From contig DASSIZ010000003.1 of the NCBI GenBank assembly GCA_035691485.1, forward strand, positions 1-64,000: a DNA stretch of 64,000 bases, read 5' to 3'. The position numbers were made by a program, and so were the translations under genes. Shown here piece by piece: positions 1-6,422 of the stretch. The notes under the pieces were generated by a model. The model was given only the letters and a program-made list of their open reading frames with translations, was not told where the DNA came from and did no database searches. This DNA is from Terriglobales bacterium (GTDB lineage Bacteria > Acidobacteriota > Terriglobia > Terriglobales > Acidobacteriaceae). Within the stretch, counting starts at the first letter, position 1. Each line of letters starts with the position of its first letter.

Positions 1-12
1 ATTTCCAATGCA

Positions 13-71
13 TGTCATCCCGAGCGGAGCGATCCTGAGCCTGAGCTTACGAAGGCGAAAGGGACCCCTAC
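13..71 (-). repeat. Left inverted copy of the GIY-YIG-flanking repeat
   Basis: Read on the minus strand this begins GTAGGGGTCCCT and ends CGCTCCGCTCGGGATGACA. Both ends match the two copies at 367-417 and 428-478, which lie in the opposite orientation on the other side of the small nuclease gene. The middle (about 27 bases) differs from those copies. The last base of the repeat directly abuts the ATG of the nuclease gene. Confidence 0.85.
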
Positions 72-425
72 ATGCGCCAGAGACGTTTCTATGTGTACAT
101 CATGGGCAGCTTGTCAGGAACGCTGTACACGGGAATGACGAATAATCTGCACAAGCGAGTGTGGCAGCACAAAGAACAGGAGATGGAGGGATTCACCGAC
201 GAGTATGACGTCGACCGCCTGCTCTACTGGGAATCTTTCGACGATGTTCGAGTCGCCATTAATCGCGAGAAACAAATTAAGAAGTGGCGCCGCGACAAGA
301 AAGTCATGCTGATTGAGCAGCTGAACCCGAGCTGGAAGGACCTGGCCCGCGAGTGGTACGAAAAAAGTAGGGGTCCCTCGACTGCGCTCGCCGCGGCTCG
401 CTCCGCTCGGGATGACAGGAGTTAA
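72..425 (+). CDS. GIY-YIG nuclease family protein (117 aa)
   Basis: Small single-domain protein of the YhbQ/UPF0213-like GIY-YIG group. The N-terminus carries the two signature strands (YVYIM at residues 7-11 and LYTGMTNN around 18-25), followed by HKRVWQHK with the conserved Arg. The usual C-terminal part of the domain is present (WESFDDVRVAINREKQIKKW). Family members are usually about 90-100 aa. Here the last roughly 19 residues, from about residue 99, are encoded by the first copy of the downstream repeat, and the stop codon falls just after it. The ATG sits directly against the upstream inverted repeat, so no Shine-Dalgarno of its own is visible. A role in DNA cleavage is inferred from the family; the substrate is unknown. 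The inverted repeats suggest the gene may be part of, or dependent on, a small mobile or repeat-maintaining element. Confidence 0.85.
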   Translation: MRQRRFYVYIMGSLSGTLYTGMTNNLHKRVWQHKEQEMEGFTDEYDVDRLLYWESFDDVRVAINREKQIKKWRRDKKVMLIEQLNPSWKDLAREWYEKSRGPSTALAAARSARDDRS

Positions 426-478
426 GAGTAGGGGTCCCTCGACTGCGCTCGCCGCGGCTCGCTCCGCTCGGGATGACA
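367..478 (+). repeat. Two tandem 61-bp copies of the GIY-YIG-flanking repeat
   Basis: Copies at 367-417 and 428-478 are identical over 51 bases and are joined by a 10-base link, giving a period of 61. Each starts GTAGGGGTCCCTCGACTGCG and ends CTCCGCTCGGGATGACA. The first copy overlaps the 3' end of the nuclease gene. They are inverted relative to the copy at 13-71. With only two copies and no variable spacers this is not a CRISPR array. Confidence 0.9.
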
Positions 479-499
479 TGAGTTAAGACGTAGTGGGTT

Positions 500-518
500 C
501 GCGCTCGGGGCGAGCGCG
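500..518. other. Hairpin downstream of rseP
   Basis: An 8-bp perfect stem (CGCGCTCG / CGAGCGCG) around a GGG loop lies 37 bases past the rseP stop codon. No T-run follows it on the minus strand, so it may be an RNA-stabilising or weak terminator structure closing the uppS-cdsA-dxr-rseP operon. The assignment is tentative. Confidence 0.35.
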
Positions 519-554
519 CTCCAACATCGAGGGCGGCTGCCGCAACGCGAGTTT

Positions 555-1892
555 TTACGGTAACCGCTGCAAGCTCGGGATCGTCTTGGCCAGATCGTTG
601 TAGATCACGATCACAGCGAACAGGATCAGCAGGACGAAGGCGAGCTGGTAGATGCGTTCCTTCAGGTGAAGGCTGATGTCGCGGCGGCGGATGGCCTCGA
701 TGGCGAGGAACAGGATCATGCCGCCGTCCAGGATGGGAAACGGAAACAGATTGAAGATCGCCAGGTTCAGGCTGATCGCGGACATCAGTGCGATCAGCGG
801 CGTCCAGCCGGGCTGGCGCGCCGCCTCTCCCGCCGCCTGCCCAATTCCGATGGGGCTGGAGAACTGCTTGACCGACACTTTGCGCTGCACCATCTTCTCG
901 ACCAGTTCGATGATGAGGAAGGAATTCTTCTTGTTCTGGTCGAGCGATTTGGCCAGGGCCTTGCCGAAGGGGAGCCTGTCGACGTGCTGAGGATCGGAGC
1001 GAATGCCGATCCGCCACATGTCCTGGCCGTTATTGTCCTTGGTCAGCGTCGGGGTGACGGTGAAATTCAGTTCTTTGCCGTCGCGCACAACCGTCAGGCT
1101 GAGCGGCTTGTTCTTATTGGCCTGAATTTCGCGGATGACGGACTGCATGGAACGCGTCGCCTGGCCGTTCAAACCGACAATCGTGTCTCCGATACGGATG
1201 CCGGCCTTGGCCGCGGGCAGGCTGGGCTCGACGTCGGTCACCGTGTTCGGCTGATCGGGAAGCCAGCCGGGATTGCCGAACTCCTCGGGACCGGTGGGAG
1301 TCGGGACAATGGTTTTTTCCAGGACCTGGTTGCCGCGCTGGAGGGCGACGCGAACCGGCTGTCCGGGGCTCATGACCACCTTGGGCAGCACATCTTCCCA
1401 GGTCGGATTCTGCATGTTCTCAATGCGGACGATGCGGTCGCCGGGCTGAATGCCCGCTTTTTGCGCGGGAGAGTTGTCGAGAACCCAGCCGATGACGGCA
1501 GGCTGGTCAAGGTAAACCGGGTGCTCGTAACGGACCATGAAGACGCCGGTCAGCAGGGCGATGGCGAGCACGATGTTGGCGAAGGGCCCGGCAAAGGCAA
1601 TGATGAAGCGCTGCCAGCGAGGCTTGGAGGTGAACTCGCGCGGGTCGCCGGTGTGGGCTTCCAGCGGATTTTCTCCCGCCATCTTGACGTAGCCGCCGAA
1701 GGGCAGGGCATTGATGCGGTAATCGGTTTCGCCCTTCTTGATCCCGAAGAGCCGTTTTCCGAAGCCGATGGCGAACTGCTCCACCCGGACGTCGAACAGT
1801 TTGGCTGCGGCGAAATGGCCGAACTCGTGGACCACGATCATGATCCCGAGGACGACGGCGACGGCCGCCAGGTCGACAAAGAAATTTTCCAT
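555..1892 (-). CDS. rseP: RIP zinc metalloprotease, site-2 protease family
   Basis: Intramembrane zinc protease of the RseP/S2P family (445 aa, normal length). It cleaves single-pass membrane proteins, classically anti-sigma factors. The HEFGH zinc motif lies in the first membrane segment (residues 22-26). Two PDZ domains follow in the middle, at roughly 115-200 and 205-290. The second active-site motif, LDGG, is in a C-terminal membrane segment (FPFPILDGGM, about residue 385), with a last hydrophobic helix at the end. The ATG at 1892 is preferred over a TTG one codon upstream. It is last in an operon with uppS, cdsA and dxr, an order also seen around rseP in many bacteria, and starts 25 bases after dxr ends. 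No anti-sigma substrate gene is visible nearby. Confidence 0.95.
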   Translation of the reverse strand: MENFFVDLAAVAVVLGIMIVVHEFGHFAAAKLFDVRVEQFAIGFGKRLFGIKKGETDYRINALPFGGYVKMAGENPLEAHTGDPREFTSKPRWQRFIIAFAGPFANIVLAIALLTGVFMVRYEHPVYLDQPAVIGWVLDNSPAQKAGIQPGDRIVRIENMQNPTWEDVLPKVVMSPGQPVRVALQRGNQVLEKTIVPTPTGPEEFGNPGWLPDQPNTVTDVEPSLPAAKAGIRIGDTIVGLNGQATRSMQSVIREIQANKNKPLSLTVVRDGKELNFTVTPTLTKDNNGQDMWRIGIRSDPQHVDRLPFGKALAKSLDQNKKNSFLIIELVEKMVQRKVSVKQFSSPIGIGQAAGEAARQPGWTPLIALMSAISLNLAIFNLFPFPILDGGMILFLAIEAIRRRDISLHLKERIYQLAFVLLILFAVIVIYNDLAKTIPSLQRLP

Positions 1893-1916
1893 CAAGTTGA
1901 GATAAGTCCTTTACGT

Positions 1917-3101
1917 CTATTTGGGCAGAGCTGGGGAGTGGCTCAAAGAAGCAATTTTATCCCAAGCCAGCCGTCGCGCATCGGCGTCTGCCGCAAGTAC
2001 CTGATTAATAGATGGGGGATGGGTGTCGGCAGTTTCACGAACTGTGCCCTCAATTACGCGCGAAATGTCGGTAAAGCTGATTTGCCGCTTCAGAAAAGCC
2101 GCCACGGCAACCTCATCAGCGGCGTTCAGGGCAATGGTTTTAGCGCCGCCGGCTTCGGCCGCTTCATAGGCCAGGCGCAGGCATGGGAAACGCTCCAAGT
2201 CGGGCGGGCTGAAATCCAGCGTCCGGAGTTCCTGGACGGGGAAGCGGAGATCGGAGCCAATGCGGTCCGGGTAGGTGAGCGCGTAGAGGATGGGCAGCCG
2301 CATGTCGGTGACGGAAAGTTGGGCGATCAGGCTGCCGTCCACGAACTCGACCATGGAGTGGATGGTGGACTGCGGGTGCACGATAACGCCGACGCGTCCG
2401 CAGGGGAGTCCAAAGAGGCGGCAGGCCTCGATCACCTCGAAGCCTTTGTTCATCAGGGTGGCGGAGTCGATGGTGATGCGCGGCCCCATCTTCCAAGTGG
2501 GATGGTTCAGAGCCTGCTCGGGGGTGATGGCGTCGAATTCGGAAACCGGCGTATGCAGGAAAGGGCCGCCGGAGGCGGTCAGCCAGATGCGTTCGACCTC
2601 GAGCAGCTTGCCGCCGCGCATGCACTGGTGCACTGCGTTGTGCTCGCTATCGATGGGAAGCAGCGGCTTGCCCTGACGCTTGGCTTCGGCAGTAATGAGT
2701 TCTCCGGCTACGACCAGCGATTCTTTGTTGGCGAGGCCAAGAGTTTTACCGGCTTTGACGGCCTCGTAGGTCGCCTCCAGGCCGGCGACACCGACGATGG
2801 CGCTGACCACGAACTCAGCCTCGGGATGCGTGGCCACGGCAATATTGCCGGCGGGGCCATGGACAACTTCGACGCCCTCCAGGCCGGACATTTCCAAGCC
2901 GTCTTGAACCTGCCGCGCGTCTTGTTCGCGGGCAACGGAGACGAGCTTGGGTTTATAGCGAAGCGCCTGGCGGAAGAGTCCCTCAAAATCCTGACCGGCG
3001 GCGAGGGCCACCACGGAAAAGCGCTCCGGATAGGCGCTGACGATGGCGAGCGTGCTGCGCCCGATGGAGCCGGTGGAGCCGAGGATGGCAATCTTTTTCA
3101 T
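1917..3101 (-). CDS. dxr: 1-deoxy-D-xylulose 5-phosphate reductoisomerase
   Basis: Second enzyme of the MEP isoprenoid pathway. It converts 1-deoxy-D-xylulose 5-phosphate with NADPH to 2-C-methyl-D-erythritol 4-phosphate in the cytoplasm. The 394-aa length is typical. The N-terminal NADPH-binding loop GSTGSIG is at residues 8-14. The metal/substrate region has PIDSEHNAVHQC, the flexible-loop part has TASGGPF, and the ATLMNKGFEVIEA helix is followed by IVHPQSTIHSMVEF, all typical of DXR. It lies between cdsA (53-base gap upstream) and rseP (24-base gap downstream) in the same operon, coupling isoprenoid precursor supply to the undecaprenyl diphosphate synthase at the head of the operon. The start has no strong Shine-Dalgarno. 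Confidence 0.97.
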   Translation of the reverse strand: MKKIAILGSTGSIGRSTLAIVSAYPERFSVVALAAGQDFEGLFRQALRYKPKLVSVAREQDARQVQDGLEMSGLEGVEVVHGPAGNIAVATHPEAEFVVSAIVGVAGLEATYEAVKAGKTLGLANKESLVVAGELITAEAKRQGKPLLPIDSEHNAVHQCMRGGKLLEVERIWLTASGGPFLHTPVSEFDAITPEQALNHPTWKMGPRITIDSATLMNKGFEVIEACRLFGLPCGRVGVIVHPQSTIHSMVEFVDGSLIAQLSVTDMRLPILYALTYPDRIGSDLRFPVQELRTLDFSPPDLERFPCLRLAYEAAEAGGAKTIALNAADEVAVAAFLKRQISFTDISRVIEGTVRETADTHPPSINQVLAADADARRLAWDKIASLSHSPALPK

Positions 3102-3154
3102 TCGCTAACGTTTCACCGATGCGGCGCGAAGCTCAGCATTGCGCGCCCCCCTAT

Positions 3155-4045
3155 TCAGCCCAGCACGCGCCAAGCTGCATAGTACCAAAGCACGGGGGCG
3201 GCAAAGAGGAGCGCGTCAATCCGGTCGAGCATGCCGCCATGGCCCGGGAGAAGGGCGCCCGAATCCTTGACTCCGGCGCCGCGCTTGATCAGCGACTCCG
3301 CCAAATCTCCGATCTGGGCGGCCACATTCGTAACGGCGGACAGGACAGCGAACTGCCAGAGCGGCGGAATCCGCGGTGGCAGGTATGCCTGGTCCGGCGT
3401 GAGCAGGCCGATGGAGATCAACCGGCCGCTGACCTGGCGCGAGTAGGCGAACAGCAACGTGCCGCAGGCAATCGCGCCGATAAACGATCCGACTGTGCCT
3501 TCCCAGGTCTTGCCGGGGCTGATTCGCGGAGCCAGCTTGTGGCGACCCAGGGCGCGTCCGGTGTAGTAGGCGACGGTGTCTCCCATCCACACGACGATAA
3601 GCACGTAGAGTATGAGGAACGCGCCGGAACCTTGCTGGCGCAACTGCACCAACATGGCCAGCGGCACGACGATGTAAAGAAATCCCAATGCCGCCGCTGC
3701 GGCAGCAGGGAAGCCGGTTGCCAGCGGTTCGCGGCGCATCGCGAGCGCGAGAAAGAAAAAGGCCACGGCCACGGCGGCGCCTGAAATTCCAAACAGCATT
3801 TGCGAAGTCGCCACCAGGTAGCCGCTGCCGGTCTGCGCTGCCACGGCGATGAAGGCGAGAACGGTTACGACATACAGCGGAGCGCGAAAGGGCTCGACGT
3901 GGTAATGGCGGACCAGTTCGACGTATTCGCGGATGGTTAGGACGGCGACCAGGGCCACCGCTGCCGCCAGCAGCGCCACCGGCGCGCGAAGAACAAGAAC
4001 GAGAACGATGGGGATGAGGACAGCCGCGGTCGCGACACGCTTCAT
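3155..4045 (-). CDS. cdsA: Phosphatidate cytidylyltransferase
   Basis: Integral membrane enzyme that makes CDP-diacylglycerol from phosphatidic acid and CTP, the branch point for phospholipid synthesis. At 296 aa with about eight hydrophobic segments it has the expected size. The family signature is intact near the C-terminus: SLIKRGAGVKDSGALLPGHG, followed by GMLDRIDAL. Earlier, WMGDTVAYYTGRALGRHKL and SPGKTWEG match the conserved central region. Its ATG overlaps the TGA of uppS by four bases (ATGA), implying translational coupling. The next gene downstream is dxr. Confidence 0.96.
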   Translation of the reverse strand: MKRVATAAVLIPIVLVLVLRAPVALLAAAVALVAVLTIREYVELVRHYHVEPFRAPLYVVTVLAFIAVAAQTGSGYLVATSQMLFGISGAAVAVAFFFLALAMRREPLATGFPAAAAAALGFLYIVVPLAMLVQLRQQGSGAFLILYVLIVVWMGDTVAYYTGRALGRHKLAPRISPGKTWEGTVGSFIGAIACGTLLFAYSRQVSGRLISIGLLTPDQAYLPPRIPPLWQFAVLSAVTNVAAQIGDLAESLIKRGAGVKDSGALLPGHGGMLDRIDALLFAAPVLWYYAAWRVLG

Positions 4046-4902
4046 CGAGCCCGGCGGCTCCCGTTACCGGCGACGGAGGCATGGCCGTCGCCGTTGCCAC
4101 GTCCATCGCCGTTGGAGTGGCCATCGCCGTTGCCAAGGCCGCCGTAGCGCCGCTCGCGTTTTTGGTACTCGGCGATCGCTTCCAGCAGGTGCACGCCGCG
4201 AAACTCCGGCCAGAGAGTGTTGGTCACGTAAATTTCTGCGTAGGCGACCTGCCAGAGAAGAAAGTTGCTGAGGCGCATTTCACCGCTGGTGCGGATGACG
4301 AGATCGAGTTCAGGCAGGTTCCGGGTGTAAAGATGGTTGGCGATAAGGTTCTCGCTGAACTGTAGGTGCGCAATCCCGCCGTTGTGGGCGGCAGCATGGG
4401 TGATTGCCTGGAAAGCATCGACTAGCTCCAGGCGGGCGGAGTAGTTCAGCGCCAGGGTAAGCCGCAAGCCGGTGTTGCGCGAAGTTTCCTGGCGCGCCCA
4501 GTCCATGCGTTCCTGCACTTCGGCGGGCAATTCGTGCTGGCGGCCGATGTAACCGAGGCGGATGTTGTTCTTCTGCAGCGTCGGCAATTCGTGCTTCAAG
4601 TACTGGCGGAGAAGGCGCATGAGGAAGCCAACCTCGGTCCGCGGCCGCCGCTGCCAGTTCTCGGTGGAGAAGGCATAGAGCGTGAGCGACTGGATGCCAA
4701 CGCGAGCGGCGGTCTCGACGGTCGAGCGCACCGAGTCCACCCCGGCGCGATGGCCGGCGATGCGAGGCAGGTGACGCTGGCGCGCCCAGCGTCCGTTGCC
4801 ATCCATGATGATCGCTATGTGATGCGGCAACCGCCGCGGATCGAGGCGGCGGTAAACCTCTGTTTCCTTCCGGTCGAGTCCGGCGGGAACACTAACTTCC
4901 AA
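4042..4902 (-). CDS. uppS: Isoprenyl transferase (undecaprenyl diphosphate synthase)
   Basis: Cis-prenyltransferase making the C55 lipid carrier for cell-wall and surface-glycan synthesis. It has IAIIMDGNGRWA near the N-terminus (catalytic Asp), the LTLYAFSTENW motif, RTSGEMRLSNFL, and WPEF near the C-terminus. I place the start at the TTG at 4902 because it follows GAGG with a 6-base spacer. A longer open frame to 5052 would add low-complexity residues encoded by a G-rich repeat. The core ends near KRERRYGG and is followed by an unusual tail of about 30 residues rich in Gly, Asn and Asp (GNGDGHSNGDGRGNGDGH), encoded by a small tandem DNA repeat. The tail reaches the 4-base overlap with cdsA. 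Head gene of the operon. Confidence 0.93.
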   Translation of the reverse strand: MEVSVPAGLDRKETEVYRRLDPRRLPHHIAIIMDGNGRWARQRHLPRIAGHRAGVDSVRSTVETAARVGIQSLTLYAFSTENWQRRPRTEVGFLMRLLRQYLKHELPTLQKNNIRLGYIGRQHELPAEVQERMDWARQETSRNTGLRLTLALNYSARLELVDAFQAITHAAAHNGGIAHLQFSENLIANHLYTRNLPELDLVIRTSGEMRLSNFLLWQVAYAEIYVTNTLWPEFRGVHLLEAIAEYQKRERRYGGLGNGDGHSNGDGRGNGDGHASVAGNGSRRAR

Positions 4903-4963
4903 AGTTGACCTCAACAAATGGGGAATGGGACCTGACGCGGTATGCGTCTTGGCAATTGTACAG

Positions 4964-5040
4964 CAGGGGACAGGGCGAGGAGTCAGAAGACAAGGGGCAG
5001 GAGCCATCGTTAGAAGCGAGGGGCCAGGAGTCGGCTTCGA
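4964..5040. repeat. G-rich simple repeat upstream of uppS
   Basis: A run of imperfect units such as GGGGACAGGG, GAGGAGTCAGA, GGGGCAGGAG and GAGGGGCCAGGAGTC lies between uppS and the upstream regulator terminator. It is probably non-coding filler of the same kind as other simple-motif repeats in this window. It extends an open frame upstream of uppS that I do not accept as coding. Confidence 0.55.
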
Positions 5041-5050
5041 GGTCGGAAGC

Positions 5051-5078
5051 AAAAACGCCGGAGCCCGAGGCTCCGGCG
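5051..5078 (-). terminator. Rho-independent terminator of the XRE regulator gene
   Basis: A perfect 10-bp stem (CGCCGGAGCC / GGCTCCGGCG, loop TCG on the minus strand) lies 20 bases after the stop codon of the XRE gene and is followed on the minus strand by TTTTT. This separates the regulator from uppS transcription. Confidence 0.9.
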
Positions 5079-5097
5079 GAACAATTGGCGGGAGAAC

Positions 5098-5625
5098 TTA
5101 GACAGAGCGACGCGGGCGGATGGACAAATCGCGCATCTGCGTCATCACGCTCTGCCACTGCATACCGTTGAGTTTAGGCAGAAAGGGCACCAGCTCTGCG
5201 ATGAAATCGTCTTTCATCAAGTCGCGAATTTCGTCTTCGCACCCGCCGCACGAAATCAGGTCGGGGACGGTGACCTGGAGGGCTTTGGCGAGCCGCTCCA
5301 GCGACGACAGGGTCGGGGTGGCCTTTTCGTTTTCGATCTTGGAGACGTAGGTACGGGGCACGCTCATGCGCATGGCAAGCTGGCGCTGGCTAAGCCCGCT
5401 GCGCTGGCGCAGATTGCGAATAGCCAAAGCCACCTGAACGCCCTGGCGACGCATGACGGGTGCGGGCTCGGGTTCCGGCTGAACGAGAATGGGCTCGGGC
5501 TCTTCCTCGTCGAGGGAGGTCTTGCAGCGCCGGCAGAGATTGTTGTTGGTTCGGAACTGGACGAGTGAACAGCGGTCGCATCTCACCACGTCCCTAGAAT
5601 CTACAGGTGCTAAAGTTGTGGCCAT
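5098..5625 (-). CDS. XRE-family transcriptional regulator with N-terminal zinc-ribbon-like motif
   Basis: A 175-aa cytoplasmic DNA-binding protein. Residues 16-34 hold two Cys pairs (CDRC and CRRC, 11 residues between them) that look like a small zinc ribbon. An acidic/proline stretch follows (EEEPEPILVQPEPEPAP). An HTH_3 domain spans about 64-120 (LRQRSGLSQRQLAMRMSVPR, then TYVSKIENEKATPTLSSLERLAKAL). A C-terminal part of about 50 residues has one CGGC motif and no recognised domain. The gene is monocistronic, with a strong terminator after it. A 16-bp palindrome about 70 bases upstream of its start is a candidate autoregulatory operator. The target genes are unknown. Confidence 0.85.
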   Translation of the reverse strand: MATTLAPVDSRDVVRCDRCSLVQFRTNNNLCRRCKTSLDEEEPEPILVQPEPEPAPVMRRQGVQVALAIRNLRQRSGLSQRQLAMRMSVPRTYVSKIENEKATPTLSSLERLAKALQVTVPDLISCGGCEDEIRDLMKDDFIAELVPFLPKLNGMQWQSVMTQMRDLSIRPRRSV

Positions 5626-5694
5626 CAGGTTGTGCGAGATGCCAGAGCGGGCATCCTTTCACTTCGGGCTTGGGAGTTGACGATGCTTTGTCAA

Positions 5695-5710
5695 GCACCA
5701 AGCTTGGTGC
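5695..5710. promoter_or_regulatory. Perfect 16-bp palindrome, candidate operator
   Basis: GCACCAAGCTTGGTGC is a perfect inverted repeat in the divergent intergenic region between the XRE regulator and the HD-domain gene. A TTGACA hexamer on the minus strand (5694-5689) abuts it, and TTGT/ACAA flanks extend the symmetry imperfectly. Placement and symmetry fit binding of a dimeric HTH protein, most simply the adjacent XRE regulator. Confidence 0.55.
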
Positions 5711-5834
5711 ACAATGTGGGGCAAGTGCAAAGTAGAGTCAAGAGCTAAATGGGGTGATTCCGCAACATTTCCTGTGCAAATCCCAAAACAGGCGAAACAA
5801 GACGGAGAAAAACCGGCGAATCGGGGGAGAAGGC

Positions 5835-6422
5835 ATGAGCGACCGTGAGTCCGCGTGGTGTTTACTAACTGAGTTCACGCAGTCGGAAAATCTGCGCAAG
5901 CATGCCCTCGCGGTCGAGGCCTGCATGCGCGCCTATGCCCGGAAATACGGAGAAGACGAAGAAAAATGGGGCGTGGTCGGGCTGATTCACGATTTTGATT
6001 ACGACCGCTGGCCGAGCCTGGAAGACCACCCTTACCGAGGGAACGAAATTCTGACCGAGCGCGGCTGGCCGGAAGAGATCAAGAAGGCAGTCATGTCGCA
6101 CGCGGAATACACGGGCGTCCCACGGGAGAGCCAGATGGAGAAAGCGTTGTTCGCCTGCGACGAACTGGCCGGATTCATCACGGCGGCGGCGCTGGTCCGT
6201 CCGGACAAATCCATCCACTCGCTGGAAGCCAAGTCGGTGAAGAAGCGGATGAAGGACAAGGCGTTTGCGCGCAGCGTGAGCCGCGACGACATCACCAACG
6301 GCGCCGCCACGCTGGGAGTGGAACTGGATGAGCACATCGCGTTCTGCATCGAGGCATTGAAAAGCATCGCAACGGAGCTGGGGCTGGAAGGAATACCGGC
6401 GGTGCCTGGGCAGGGAGCCTAG
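5835..6422 (+). CDS. HD-domain protein (putative phosphohydrolase)
   Basis: A 195-aa protein with an HD metal-binding fold: His in LRKHALAVEACM, the HD pair in VVGLIHDFDYDRW, and a later SHAEYTG plus ALFACDELAGFITA. This pattern is found in small HD hydrolases that are often annotated as hydrolase or HDIG-like, with substrate unknown. The start at 5835 (MSDRES) is chosen because GGGGGAGAAGG precedes it; an in-frame ATG at 5754 is less likely. The gene is divergent from the XRE regulator and shares its upstream region with the palindrome. Its 3' end overlaps by four bases with the convergent PilZ protein gene. Confidence 0.88.
   Translation: MSDRESAWCLLTEFTQSENLRKHALAVEACMRAYARKYGEDEEKWGVVGLIHDFDYDRWPSLEDHPYRGNEILTERGWPEEIKKAVMSHAEYTGVPRESQMEKALFACDELAGFITAAALVRPDKSIHSLEAKSVKKRMKDKAFARSVSRDDITNGAATLGVELDEHIAFCIEALKSIATELGLEGIPAVPGQGA

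Noticed and set aside
367-478. Direct repeats resembling a CRISPR array
   Set aside because: Only two 51-base copies with a constant 10-base link, no variable spacers and no cas genes.
666-3182. Long plus-strand open frame opposite rseP and dxr
   Set aside because: The protein has no family motif and lies antisense to two genes with complete motifs; long antisense frames are common at this GC content.
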